64,000 nt of DNA, taken from contig NZ_CP048632.1 in assembly GCF_010669145.1 (NCBI RefSeq), forward strand, positions 2,562,501 to 2,626,500, in the 5' to 3' direction. Positions 12,260 through 21,173 of this stretch are shown one piece after another. Positions within the stretch are counted from its first letter, which is position 1. Every line of letters starts with the position of its first letter. The translations under genes and the position numbers were made by a program. The DNA comes from Rhizobium oryzihabitans (GTDB taxonomy: Bacteria > Pseudomonadota > Alphaproteobacteria > Rhizobiales > Rhizobiaceae). The notes beneath the pieces were generated by a model. That model worked only from the letters and a program-made list of their open reading frames with translations. It was not told the DNA's origin and did not search any database.

Positions 12260-13239
12260 TCCTCGTTACCGGATCGGCGGGTCGAGTCGGCCGCGCCGTC
12301 GTTGCCGCGTTGCGTGCAGAAGGCCGTGCCGTTCGCGGCTTTGATCTGCGGCCGTCCGGCACGGGCTGTGAGGAGGTCGTGGGGTCGCTGGAAGACACAG
12401 AGGCATTGGCTGGCGCCATTGAAGGCGTCACCGGCGTTCTGCATCTCGGCGCATTCATGTCCTGGGTACCGGGAGATCGCGATCGCATGTTTGCCGTCAA
12501 TGTCGAGGGCACGCGCCGCCTTCTCGATGCGGCTGCGGCGGCCGGCGTGCGGCGGTTCGTGTTCGCTTCCTCAGGCGAGGTCTATCCCGAAAATCGCCCG
12601 GAATTTCTGCCGGTAACGGAGGAACATCCTCTCAATCCCAACTCACCCTATGGTCTGACCAAGCTGCTGGGTGAGGAGCTTGTAAGTTTCCACCAACGAG
12701 CCGGGACAATGGAAACGGTCATCCTGCGTTTCTCGCATACGCAGGATGCGGCCGAACTGCTGGATGAAGACAGTTTCTTTTCCGGCCCCCGGTTTTTCCT
12801 GCGGCCGCGCATTCGCCAGCAGCAGAACTTCGGAAACGTGGTGGTCGCCGAGCTTCTCCAGTCACGGGATATCGGCGAAGCATCGCATGTTCTGGCACGC
12901 AACGAGGAGGGACGGCCTTTCCGCATGCATATAACGGACACCCGCGATATGGTTGCCGGCATTCTGCTTGCCCTGGACCACCCGAAAGCGGCGGGTGGCA
13001 TCTTCAATCTCGGAGCGGATGAACCAGCCGATTTCGCCGAACTTCTGCCGCGCATGGCGGCATTGACCGGCCTGCCAATCGTGACAGTCGATTTTCCCGG
13101 CGCCGGCGTTTATTACCATACTTCAAACGAGCGGATTAGAAACACCCTGGGGTTTGAAGCGCAATGGACGATGGACCGGATGCTGGACGAAGCGGCCACC
13201 GCAAGGCGACAGCGCCTCGCGAAGGAGCAGACGCGATGA
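12256..13239 (+). CDS. NAD-dependent epimerase/dehydratase family protein (extended SDR)
   Basis: 327 residues with an N-terminal Rossmann fold (VTGSAGRVGRAV, the GxxGxxG dinucleotide motif), SSGEVYP and the catalytic YGLTK pair near residue 130. In sugar-acid operons such enzymes include uronate dehydrogenases, which make aldaro-lactones. That role would suit the fused lactonase encoded next, but this protein is longer than typical Udh, so I leave it as a family call. It overlaps both neighbours by 4 bases. Confidence 0.82.
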   Translation: MILVTGSAGRVGRAVVAALRAEGRAVRGFDLRPSGTGCEEVVGSLEDTEALAGAIEGVTGVLHLGAFMSWVPGDRDRMFAVNVEGTRRLLDAAAAAGVRRFVFASSGEVYPENRPEFLPVTEEHPLNPNSPYGLTKLLGEELVSFHQRAGTMETVILRFSHTQDAAELLDEDSFFSGPRFFLRPRIRQQQNFGNVVVAELLQSRDIGEASHVLARNEEGRPFRMHITDTRDMVAGILLALDHPKAAGGIFNLGADEPADFAELLPRMAALTGLPIVTVDFPGAGVYYHTSNERIRNTLGFEAQWTMDRMLDEAATARRQRLAKEQTR

Positions 13240-14918
13240 AGCCCGAAACACCGGGGGGAACGGCGGCTCTTTCCAAGGGGCTGACGCTTCTCGATATGGT
13301 CGCCGATGCGCCCGAGCCGCCGCGCTTTGCCGAGCTTTTGCGTGCCTCCGGTCTGCCCAAGCCGACTTTCGCCCGCATCCTGCGCACACTTATCGCCTAT
13401 GGCCTTGTGCGGCAGGATGAGGCGCGTGGCACCTATGTTCTGGGACAACGTTTTCTCGAAATGTCCCATAAGGTTTGGGAGAGCTTCGATCTCGTCTCGG
13501 CCGCGACCCCGGAATTGGAACGGCTGGCGGCTGAACTTGGTGAGACCGTCGCGCTTTGCCGGCTCGACGGCATCATGACGCAATATCTGGCCGAGCGCTC
13601 GCCCAATGGTCTTTCCGTCCGCGTCGAAGTGGGGCGGCGTGTGCCGTTGCATTGCACGGCACCGGGCAAGGCGCTGCTCGCCTTTCAGGATCCCGCCGTT
13701 GGCCGTTCTCTGCTGGATCGCCTCACGCTCGATCCGCAGACACCCAAGACCATCACCGCTCTTGATGCATTGCAGGCCGATCTGACACTGACGCGGGCGC
13801 GGGGTTATTCGATTTCTTACGAGGAACACCTGCCGGGCGTGAATTCTGTCGCAGCGCCGGTGATGGGCCGGGACAATACGCCTATGGGTGTGCTTGTCGC
13901 GCTTGGGCCGTCGTCGCGTCTCGACGCTTCCAATATCCACCCTGCCGGACGCGAGCTGATTGCCGCTGCCCGCCGCATCACCGGTGCGGCCGGTGCCGTC
14001 GCCATCAGTTCCCGGCCCCGTCCGCGCTCGGCGACAGGCCGACCGATAGCCGAACTCAGCTGCATTCTGCCATGGGGTGCGCAACTGGGTGAAAGCCCGG
14101 TCTGGCACGAGGCCGAAAACGCGCTTTACTGGGTCGATATTCTCCATCCGGCTGTCCACCGTTACGATCCGGCCACCGGCCGTAACGAGACGTGTGAAAC
14201 CGGCAAGCTCGTCAGCGCGGTCATCCCGGTTACGGCCGGAAGGTTGCTGGTGGCCTCCCAGGACGGGGTCGAATGGCTCGATTTTGCGTCTGGCCGCCTG
14301 ACGCCTTTCGTCAGCCCGGAGGCAGGCATTGCCGACAACCGGCTGAATGATGCCAAATGCGGGCCGGATGGCGCGATCTGGGTCGGATCGATGCGTATCG
14401 ACGCTTCCAAGCCAACCGGTGCTCTCTATCGGATCAATGCCGACGGCGCATTCGAGCGCAAGGAAGGCGGCATCATTGTCTCCAATGGTCTCGGCTGGAG
14501 CCCGGACGGCAGAACCTTCTATTTCGTCGACACGGTGCCGGGGCTCATACATGCCTATGATTGCGATCCGGCGACGGGCACGCTTTCGGAGCGGCGCAAA
14601 TTTGCCCGCATCCCCGTGGCCGATGGCCGGCCGGACGGTCTCGCCGTGGATGCGGAAGGAGGCGTCTGGTGCGCGATCTGGGATGGCTGGTGCGTGCGCC
14701 GCTACCTGCCGAACGGCAAGCTGGACCAGGTCATCGAAATGCCGGTGCCGCGTCCAACCAGCATCGCCTTTGGCGGGCCGGACCTGTCGACGCTGTTCAT
14801 CACCAGCGCCCGTACGCGCCTGCCGGCATCCACGCTTGCCGATGCGCCGCTATCCGGCGGTCTGTTTTCCTGCCGCCCGGGTATTGCCGGTGCGCGCATC
14901 TCATTGTTCGAAGGATAG
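13236..14918 (+). CDS. IclR-type regulator fused to SMP-30/gluconolactonase domain
   Basis: 560 residues in one uninterrupted frame. Residues about 10-75 are the IclR winged helix (GLTLLDMVADAP.. LPKPTFARILRTL) and about 80-250 the IclR effector domain (PLHCTAPGKALLAF; EEHLPGVNSVAAPV). After a basic linker (RPRPRSATGR) residues 280-560 are an SMP-30-like beta-propeller: LGESPVWHEAENALYWVDI, NRLNDAKCGPDG, SNGLGWSPDGRTFYFVD and RPDGLAVDAEG. These supply the usual metal ligands Glu, Asn, Asn and Asp. The ATG overlaps the previous stop. The protein may both sense and hydrolyse a sugar lactone. Most IclR and SMP-30 proteins are separate, about 250 and 290 residues each. Confidence 0.85.
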   Translation: MKPETPGGTAALSKGLTLLDMVADAPEPPRFAELLRASGLPKPTFARILRTLIAYGLVRQDEARGTYVLGQRFLEMSHKVWESFDLVSAATPELERLAAELGETVALCRLDGIMTQYLAERSPNGLSVRVEVGRRVPLHCTAPGKALLAFQDPAVGRSLLDRLTLDPQTPKTITALDALQADLTLTRARGYSISYEEHLPGVNSVAAPVMGRDNTPMGVLVALGPSSRLDASNIHPAGRELIAAARRITGAAGAVAISSRPRPRSATGRPIAELSCILPWGAQLGESPVWHEAENALYWVDILHPAVHRYDPATGRNETCETGKLVSAVIPVTAGRLLVASQDGVEWLDFASGRLTPFVSPEAGIADNRLNDAKCGPDGAIWVGSMRIDASKPTGALYRINADGAFERKEGGIIVSNGLGWSPDGRTFYFVDTVPGLIHAYDCDPATGTLSERRKFARIPVADGRPDGLAVDAEGGVWCAIWDGWCVRRYLPNGKLDQVIEMPVPRPTSIAFGGPDLSTLFITSARTRLPASTLADAPLSGGLFSCRPGIAGARISLFEG

Positions 14919-14920
14919 AA

Positions 14921-15682
14921 ATGCTTCTCGAAAGCGTCTTTGGTTTGAAGGGTCGTACGGCTCTGGTCACTGGCTCCAGCCGCGGCATCGGTGCGGCGAT
15001 TGCCGAGGGGTTGGCGGGTGCTGGTGCGCATGTCATCCTGCATGGCGCGAAGCCGGGTGCGACAGCGGCCGTGCAGCAGCGGATCGTCGCGAGCGGCGCT
15101 ACAGCTGACGAGCTCGCTGGCGATCTCTCCGAAGCCGGCGCTGGCCGGGCTCTCATCGAGCGCGCAGAGGCGATCGCACCGGTCGATATTCTCGTCATCA
15201 ACGCAAGCGCTCAGATCAATGCCACGCTTTCTGCGTTGACGCCAAACGACCTGGCGTTTCAATTGGCGGTCAATCTGGGCTCGACCATCGATATGCTGCA
15301 ATCGGCACTGCCAAAAATGGCGGCACGCAAATGGGGGAGGGTTGTTTCCATTGGCTCAGTCAATCAGCTGAGGCCAAAAAGCGTCGTTACCGCTTACGCG
15401 GCAACCAAGGCTGCGCAGCATAATCTGATTCAAAGCCAGGCGCGAGACTATGCTCGTGACAACGTTTTGCTCAACACACTTGCTCCCGGCCTTGTCGACA
15501 CGGACCGCAACGCGCACCGCCGCATCGAGGACCCGGAGGGCTGGGAAGAATATGTAAGGACACTTAACTGGATGGGGCGTGCGGGGCGGCCGGAAGAAAT
15601 GGTGGGAGCAGCAGTGTTCCTCGCGTCTCAGGCATGTAGCTTCATGACTGGTGAGACAATCTTTCTTACCGGTGGCTATTAG
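14921..15682 (+). CDS. Short-chain dehydrogenase/reductase
   Basis: 253 residues, classical SDR: TGSSRGIGAAIA (cofactor Gly motif), NASAQ in place of NNAG, VSIGSVNQ (catalytic Ser) and YAATKAA (Tyr and Lys) near residue 155. The ATG at 14921 lies two bases after the stop of the IclR/SMP-30 gene. It is probably an NAD(P)-dependent oxidation or reduction step of the same sugar-acid route, and the last gene of the operon. The substrate cannot be told. Confidence 0.85.
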   Translation: MLLESVFGLKGRTALVTGSSRGIGAAIAEGLAGAGAHVILHGAKPGATAAVQQRIVASGATADELAGDLSEAGAGRALIERAEAIAPVDILVINASAQINATLSALTPNDLAFQLAVNLGSTIDMLQSALPKMAARKWGRVVSIGSVNQLRPKSVVTAYAATKAAQHNLIQSQARDYARDNVLLNTLAPGLVDTDRNAHRRIEDPEGWEEYVRTLNWMGRAGRPEEMVGAAVFLASQACSFMTGETIFLTGGY

Positions 15683-15880
15683 GTGGCCAGCCGGACATGA
15701 GATTATGGGGATCGCTGCGGGCGGCAAGCAAGCTTTCCTGCTGATCGAAAAGACGTCGCCACAATTCGCATTTGTAGACATTCAATTGTCGGATGGGCAA
15801 TTGTCGGATGGGGCGACGTCGGCCAACATCGCGTCGGGGCACTTCGAGAATGCGGTCGTCTGGAATTCGTTTCCGTGCCC
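15683..15880 (+). pseudogene. Degraded response-regulator receiver fragment
   Basis: The reading frame around 15690-15850 gives HEIMGIAAGGKQAFLLIEKT, PQFAFVDIQLSDG and ATSANIASGHFENA. This follows the beta2-alpha2-beta3-alpha3 pattern of CheY-like receivers, with the phospho-acceptor region VDIQLSDG. There is no N-terminus or output domain. A 15-bp tandem duplication (CAATTGTCGGATGGG twice, 15783-15812) inserts extra residues in the acceptor loop. The rest of the 375-bp gap up to 16057 shows nothing I recognise. It probably marks an old junction between the two catabolic islands. Confidence 0.4.
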
Positions 15881-16057
15881 GGCCTGCCGCCGTCAGTCTC
15901 GATACTATTGCAGGAGGTACACTCCTAACCAAGGCGTCGCGTCGGCGAGCTCCGGTAAAAGGTATTGGCCACGAGGATGCCAACGCGGTATCGATATATG
16001 TCGCGGCATAGACATCTCCCGATTGGCCGGTCGCTAATGCGGGACCGGGAGGATCAG

Positions 16058-17218
16058 ATGATTATCAACCCCTTCGAATTTCGAACTGTTCCCTCCATCC
16101 AGGTTGCCTGGGGCGGCGCGAGAAGGCTCGGAGAACTTCTCTCCGTCCGGTTCCCCGAGCGAAGAGCGCAGCTGATTACGGATAGCGGACTTATGAAAGC
16201 CGGGCTCGTTGCCCCTGTCGCCGAGGCGCTTTCCCGCAGTGGGTTTTCGGTCACGATCTTTGACAGGGTGGTTGCCGATCCGCCGGAACAGATCGTTACA
16301 GAATGCGTCGCCTCAGCAAAGGAGTCCGGTACCGATATCGTCATTGGCCTCGGCGGCGGCTCATCCCTCGATATCGCCAAGCTGGTCGCCATCCTTCTGG
16401 TTTCGGATCAGGCTCTTGCCGATATGTATGGCATCGGAAATGTGAGGGGCATGCGTCTGCCACTTGTTCTGGTGCCGACGACAGCCGGAACCGGCTCGGA
16501 AGTTACTAACATTTCGATTATTACCACTGGCCAAACCACGAAAATGGGGGTGGTGTCGCCTCAGTTGTATGCCGACTTCGTTTTGCTCGACGCGGAGCTG
16601 ACGGTCGGCCTGCCCCGGACTCATACTGCGGCCACCGGCATCGATGCGATGGTCCATGCCATCGAGGCCTATACAAGCAAGCATAAGAAAAACCCACTTT
16701 CGGACTCGCTCGCACGCGAAGCACTTCGGCTTCTCGGAGACAATCTGGTGACCGCCTGCAACGAGGGAAATAACAGGCCTGCCCGGGAGGCCATGCTGCT
16801 GGGAGCGACCCTGGCGGGGCAGGCCTTTGCCAATTCGCCAGTGGCAGCCGTTCATGCGCTAGCCTATCCTCTGGGGAGTCATTATCACGTCCCGCACGGG
16901 CTTTCGAACGCATTGATGCTCGGCCCTGTGCTCCGGTTCAATGCTGCTGCGGCAGCACCGCTTTACGCCGAGCTGGCCGATGTCCTCAGGGTCCCGGGAA
17001 ACGGGGATGCAACGAGCCGCTCGAATGCCTTCGTCGAGCACATGGACAAGCTCATGGTGGCGAGCGGTGCGCCACGTCGTCTGCGGGACGTCGGCGTCAC
17101 GGACAGCAGTCTTGCCATGCTTGCTGCGGACGCGATGATGCAGACGCGCCTGCTTGTCAACAACCCTGTCGAGGTTTGCGAAGACGATGCGTTGGCGCTT
17201 TATCGGGAAGCATTCTGA
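16058..17218 (+). CDS. Iron-containing alcohol dehydrogenase
   Basis: 386 residues, group III (Fe-dependent) alcohol dehydrogenase. GLGGGSSLDIAK near residue 95 is the NAD-binding stretch, TTAGTGSEVT near 140 the family signature, and DAMVHAIEAY with AVHALAYPLGSHYHVPHG supply the Asp and His metal ligands. ATG 16058 follows GGGAGG; ATG 16037 is an alternative without a good site. It faces the polyol operon on the other strand, so a sugar-alcohol or aldehyde substrate is plausible but unproven. Confidence 0.87.
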   Translation: MIINPFEFRTVPSIQVAWGGARRLGELLSVRFPERRAQLITDSGLMKAGLVAPVAEALSRSGFSVTIFDRVVADPPEQIVTECVASAKESGTDIVIGLGGGSSLDIAKLVAILLVSDQALADMYGIGNVRGMRLPLVLVPTTAGTGSEVTNISIITTGQTTKMGVVSPQLYADFVLLDAELTVGLPRTHTAATGIDAMVHAIEAYTSKHKKNPLSDSLAREALRLLGDNLVTACNEGNNRPAREAMLLGATLAGQAFANSPVAAVHALAYPLGSHYHVPHGLSNALMLGPVLRFNAAAAAPLYAELADVLRVPGNGDATSRSNAFVEHMDKLMVASGAPRRLRDVGVTDSSLAMLAADAMMQTRLLVNNPVEVCEDDALALYREAF

Positions 17219-17323
17219 CGTACGCAACCTCCGTTCTCGAGTTCGGTGAGAAATTCGTCCGCGACATGGAATGTCGACGTCCCGCCTGTTGGCGCGACGC
17301 CATCATGTCCCGCCTGGCTGGGC

Positions 17324-18373
17324 CTAATTTAACCTCAGGCCAGTGCCGGGATCAAATATGTGAATGTCCGATGGAGCCACTTCGACACCAAGCACTTCGC
17401 CGATCGCGGGTCTGATCTCCGCAGGAACGGAGATATTGATCTCGTGACGCTCGTTTTTCAGGCAGATAAGGCGTGTTTCACCATGGAACTCGTTCCGCTC
17501 GACGGTGCCACGAAAGGCCTGAGCATCGTGGTTTACGCGAAATGAACCGGGTCGAATTCCAACGGTGACCTCGCCGGAGCGAATATCTGCGGGAGCTGCA
17601 AATCTGACAAGATTGTCGCCGAGCCACCCCTGCGTCATCTGCAGTCGCAGAAAATTCATGTTCGGCGTGCCGATGAACCCTGCGGCGAACACTGTTCGAG
17701 GCACCTGGTAGATTTCTTCGGGCGTGCCCATTTGCTCAATACGGCCATCCTTCATCAAGACAATGCGGTCGGCAAGCGTCATGGCTTCGAGCTGGTCATG
17801 GGTGACATAAATGCTTGTCGTCTTCAGGTCACGATGGAGCCGTGCGATCTCGACCCGGAGGCTGCCGCGCAGCTTGGCATCGAGGTTGGAGAGCGGTTCG
17901 TCGAAGAGGAATACCTCCGGCGTCTTGATCATGGCGCGGGCGATGGCCACACGCTGCTGCTGGCCGCCCGACAGCTCCGTTGGCTTGCGTGCGAGATAGA
18001 CGCCAAGGCCAAGCGCGTCGACCACAGGTGCCAGGCGCTGGTCAATCGCGGCTTTGCCTATGCCTGCCCTCTCTAGGCCGAAGGTAATGTTCTCGCGCAC
18101 ACTCATGTGCGGGTAGAGCGCATAGTTCTGGAACACCATGGCGATGCCCCGGTCACCAGGATCGCGGTCGTTCATCCGCTCGCTACCAATGAGCAGGTCC
18201 CCGCCCGAAATCTCTTCAAGACCGGCAATCATGCGCAGCATGGTGGATTTTCCGCAGCCTGACGGTCCGAGAAAGACGACGAATTCGTGGTTGTCGATCT
18301 TCAGGTCAAAATCCCGCATGACCTCAAGCGAGCCATAGACTTTCCGGATACCCCGGCACTCAACAGTGGCCAT
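17324..18373 (-). CDS. Sugar/polyol ABC transporter ATPase (UgpC/SmoK type)
   Basis: 349 residues: Walker A GPSGCGKST, MVFQNYALYPH, signature LSGGQQQRV, Walker B FLFDEPLSNLDAK and switch VTHDQLEAM, then a C-terminal regulatory domain. Its ATG at 18373 overlaps the stop of the dehydrogenase gene (TGATG), so the two are translationally coupled. It is last in the operon SBP-permease-permease-dehydrogenase-ATPase, the same gene content as sorbitol/mannitol importers of rhizobia. Confidence 0.92.
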   Translation of the reverse strand: MATVECRGIRKVYGSLEVMRDFDLKIDNHEFVVFLGPSGCGKSTMLRMIAGLEEISGGDLLIGSERMNDRDPGDRGIAMVFQNYALYPHMSVRENITFGLERAGIGKAAIDQRLAPVVDALGLGVYLARKPTELSGGQQQRVAIARAMIKTPEVFLFDEPLSNLDAKLRGSLRVEIARLHRDLKTTSIYVTHDQLEAMTLADRIVLMKDGRIEQMGTPEEIYQVPRTVFAAGFIGTPNMNFLRLQMTQGWLGDNLVRFAAPADIRSGEVTVGIRPGSFRVNHDAQAFRGTVERNEFHGETRLICLKNERHEINISVPAEIRPAIGEVLGVEVAPSDIHIFDPGTGLRLN

Positions 18374-19419
18374 CAATTCGTCTCCCCGTCCACGATGATC
18401 TGCAGCTTCACGTCCCCCGGCCGGCCTTCTGCCGCCCTTTCAAAGGCGCCTATCGATTGATCAAAGGAATAGGTACCGGAAACCAATGGCTTGAGGTCGA
18501 CCTTGCCTGCGGCGATCAGCGCTAGTGCACGGTCGAACACATTTGCGTAGCGGAAAACCGTTTCAATACGGCATTCGCGGAAGCAGGCCGCCGCAAGGTC
18601 TACTGCGACGGGTTCTGGCGGCAGGCCGACGATAACGACCGTTCCGCCCGGGCGCACGACTTTGAAGAGATCGCGGACCGCGGCCGATGCGCCGGAACAT
18701 TCAAAGACGATATCGGCTCCCCAGCCTTCTGTCGCTTTGTTGACAGCATCAATGAGATCGACCTGCTTGAGGTCGACGCCTGTGATGCCGCCATAGCTTT
18801 CGGCAAGTTTAAGCTTCGTTTCGGAAACGTCCGAGATCAGCACTCGGGAGCAGCCGCCGGCAAGGGCAGCCAGTGCCACCATGATGCCGATGGTTCCGCA
18901 GCCGGTAACAACCGCCGTATCGCCGGGCGTGATCTTCGCCCGGGCAGCCGCCTGCATGCCCACGGCAAATGGTTCAACCATCGCGCCTTCGGCAAAGGAG
19001 ACATTGTCAGGTAGCTTGTATGTGAAACCTGCCGGATGAACTGCTTCAGGGCACAAGACGCCGTGCACCGGCGGGGTTGCCCAGAAGGTGACGGCAGGGT
19101 CAACGTTGTAGAGGCCGAGCCGCGAAGCGCGCGATTTCGGATCGGGGATGCCTGGTTCCATGCAGACGCGGTCGCCGGGCTTCAGATGGGTAACGTTGGC
19201 GCCGGTCTCGGTGACGGTTCCGGCTGCCTCGTGGCCGAGAACCATGGGCTCGTTAACGACGAAGTCACCGATGCGACCATGGGTGTAATAGTGCATGTCG
19301 CTGCCGCAGACGCCGACAGTGTGGATACGGATGCGAACGTCATCCGGCCCCAACTCCTGAGGTATTTCGATGTCGCGCAGGGAAAGCTCACCAACACGTT
19401 CGAGGACAAGTGCTTTCAT
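18373..19419 (-). CDS. Zinc-dependent polyol dehydrogenase (xylitol/sorbitol dehydrogenase-like)
   Basis: 348 residues, medium-chain dehydrogenase. Catalytic zinc ligands lie in [13 protein letters not shown] (Cys), VLGHEAAG (His-Glu) and MVEPFAVG (Glu). The NAD fold is [11 protein letters not shown] near 170. [15 protein letters not shown] and YNVDPAV match what I recall of Agrobacterium xylitol dehydrogenase (D-xylulose reductase). It presumably oxidises the polyol brought in by the surrounding transporter to a ketose. The stop overlaps the ATPase start. Which polyol it prefers is not visible. Confidence 0.87.
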   Translation of the reverse strand: MKALVLERVGELSLRDIEIPQELGPDDVRIRIHTVGVCGSDMHYYTHGRIGDFVVNEPMVLGHEAAGTVTETGANVTHLKPGDRVCMEPGIPDPKSRASRLGLYNVDPAVTFWATPPVHGVLCPEAVHPAGFTYKLPDNVSFAEGAMVEPFAVGMQAAARAKITPGDTAVVTGCGTIGIMVALAALAGGCSRVLISDVSETKLKLAESYGGITGVDLKQVDLIDAVNKATEGWGADIVFECSGASAAVRDLFKVVRPGGTVVIVGLPPEPVAVDLAAACFRECRIETVFRYANVFDRALALIAAGKVDLKPLVSGTYSFDQSIGAFERAAEGRPGDVKLQIIVDGETN

Positions 19420-19426
19420 GGGTTAT

Positions 19427-20245
19427 TCAACCTTGATCAGTTTTCTTGGAAAATGCAGCATTGAGGCCACCGGCTAGCACTCCGAGCAGGATCAGCGGTG
19501 GCAACGACAACAGGACAACGGCAGCGTTCAGAATGCCCCAAGGCACGTTCATGCCGAGCTGCGACATCTCGGACGCGATGATCGGCAGGGTCTTTGCCTT
19601 CGAAGTCGTGAGCATCATGGCGAGCAGGAACTCGTTCCAGACAAGCACGAACGAAAAAGCGATGGCGCCGAAGACCTGGAAACGGGCGATCGGCAGGGCG
19701 ATGCGGAAGAAGGTCGCATAAGGGCCAAGCCCATCGACCCGGGCAGCCTCTTCAACATGCAGGCTGACTCGCTCGAAAGCCGGAACGGAGAGCCAGATTG
19801 TGATCGAGGCGGTCACGATGAGATAGGTTACGATCAATGACAGACGAGTGTCGTAGAGATCGAGGCCGAGCCAGATGACCAGCATGGGAATGGCAATTGC
19901 GACGGGTGGCAGGAAGCGAAGCGACAGGACGAAGAACTGCGCCTCCGCCGTGATCCGGTTCCTGAACCGGGCAATCACATAGGCGGCCGGTATACCGAGG
20001 ACAGCACCGAGCACAACCGCACTCGAGCAGATGATCAACGAATTGGTAAGTGCGCGCGCTACCGACCGACGGTTCAGCACATAACTCATATTCTCGAAAA
20101 CGGGCTGAAAGATAAGCTTCGGCGTCGATACCAGAAGGTCTGCATTGGTCTTGAAGGCGTTGAGCAGGGTCCATAGGAGCGGCAGCACGACGAGTGCGGC
20201 GGCAAGAATCAACATAAACTTCAGCAGAATGGTGGAGAGCTTCAT
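19427..20245 (-). CDS. ABC transporter permease (MalG type), polyol operon
   Basis: 272 residues with six membrane helices. The EAA loop reads HVEEAARVDGLGPYATFFRIALP near residue 165. It overlaps the upstream permease by 4 bases and ends 7 bases before the dehydrogenase starts. It is the second membrane subunit of the polyol importer. Confidence 0.9.
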   Translation of the reverse strand: MKLSTILLKFMLILAAALVVLPLLWTLLNAFKTNADLLVSTPKLIFQPVFENMSYVLNRRSVARALTNSLIICSSAVVLGAVLGIPAAYVIARFRNRITAEAQFFVLSLRFLPPVAIAIPMLVIWLGLDLYDTRLSLIVTYLIVTASITIWLSVPAFERVSLHVEEAARVDGLGPYATFFRIALPIARFQVFGAIAFSFVLVWNEFLLAMMLTTSKAKTLPIIASEMSQLGMNVPWGILNAAVVLLSLPPLILLGVLAGGLNAAFSKKTDQG

Positions 20246-21105
20246 CGATTCAGCCTCTTCCAGGTGAAGGTAAAGGTGACGATTGTCAGGACCATCATGA
20301 TGACGGCCATGGAAGAGGCATAGGAGATCTTGCCGGCTTCGATGAAGCCTTGGGAATAGGCGTACATGTCAAGCGTTTCGGTGGAAATGCCGGGACCGCC
20401 GCGCGTCATGACGTAAACCAGGTCGAAGGAGCGTAGGCTCTCGATAGCCTTCACAAGCAGCAGGCTGACCAAGGGTGCCTTCAGCATCGGCAGCGTCACG
20501 AAACGATGGATTTCGAAGCGAGTCGCCCGATCGATGCGTGCGGCTTCCAGCGGCTGAGGCGGCAGAGATTCAAGAAGCTTCAAGATGATCACCGCAAAGA
20601 ACAAGCCCCATTGCCAGACATCGACGAAGGCAACCGCAAGGAGGGCGCCAAGCGGCGTCGACAAAATGTCGGGTGTGATGCCGGTGAGCTCCCTGACCGG
20701 CCAGGTCAAAGCGCCGTAGAGCGGATGAAAGGCGAACTTCCAGACAAATGCGGCGCAGACACGTGGTAAAAGGACGGGAATGATGAAGAGCACGCAGAGA
20801 ACATTGCGCATGCGAGGGCTTGCTGCCTCGAACATGGCGATCCCGAGTGCGAGCCCGGTCGCCATGGTCGCGGTGACGCTGATGATCTCCCACTTGAAAG
20901 ACACCCAGAGCGCGTTCAGGAAACGGGCGTCCGAAAACAGCGCCAGATAATTGGCAAACCAGACATAGTCCGCCTCGGGCGCCGAAAGAGTCCGGTTCTG
21001 CAGAGAGATGTTGACAGCGTAGATCGTCGGCACAAGCGCCAGAATGATCAGGATGCCTAGAGTAGGCCCAAGAAAGACGTAGGGCAGCGAGCGGCCGCGG
21101 CGCAT
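20242..21105 (-). CDS. ABC transporter permease (MalF type), polyol operon
   Basis: 287 residues with an N-terminal helix near 8-28 (VFLGPTLGILIILALVPTIY) and the EAA loop QPLEAARIDRATRFEIHRFV near 190. It is the first membrane subunit, lying between the binding protein and the MalG-type permease. A 68-bp gap separates it from the binding-protein gene, a common place for a transcript-level step-down between binding protein and membrane subunits. Confidence 0.9.
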   Translation of the reverse strand: MRRGRSLPYVFLGPTLGILIILALVPTIYAVNISLQNRTLSAPEADYVWFANYLALFSDARFLNALWVSFKWEIISVTATMATGLALGIAMFEAASPRMRNVLCVLFIIPVLLPRVCAAFVWKFAFHPLYGALTWPVRELTGITPDILSTPLGALLAVAFVDVWQWGLFFAVIILKLLESLPPQPLEAARIDRATRFEIHRFVTLPMLKAPLVSLLLVKAIESLRSFDLVYVMTRGGPGISTETLDMYAYSQGFIEAGKISYASSMAVIMMVLTIVTFTFTWKRLNR

Positions 21106-21173
21106 GGGAGATCCTCGACTAAGGGAAAATGGGGCGCGTTGTCACACGCGCCCGCTATACGGCTTGAGAGGCG

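Noticed and set aside
13113..14552. 479-codon minus-strand frame opposite the IclR/SMP-30 gene
   Set aside because: Shadow of a strong gene; no family features and unusual amino-acid make-up.
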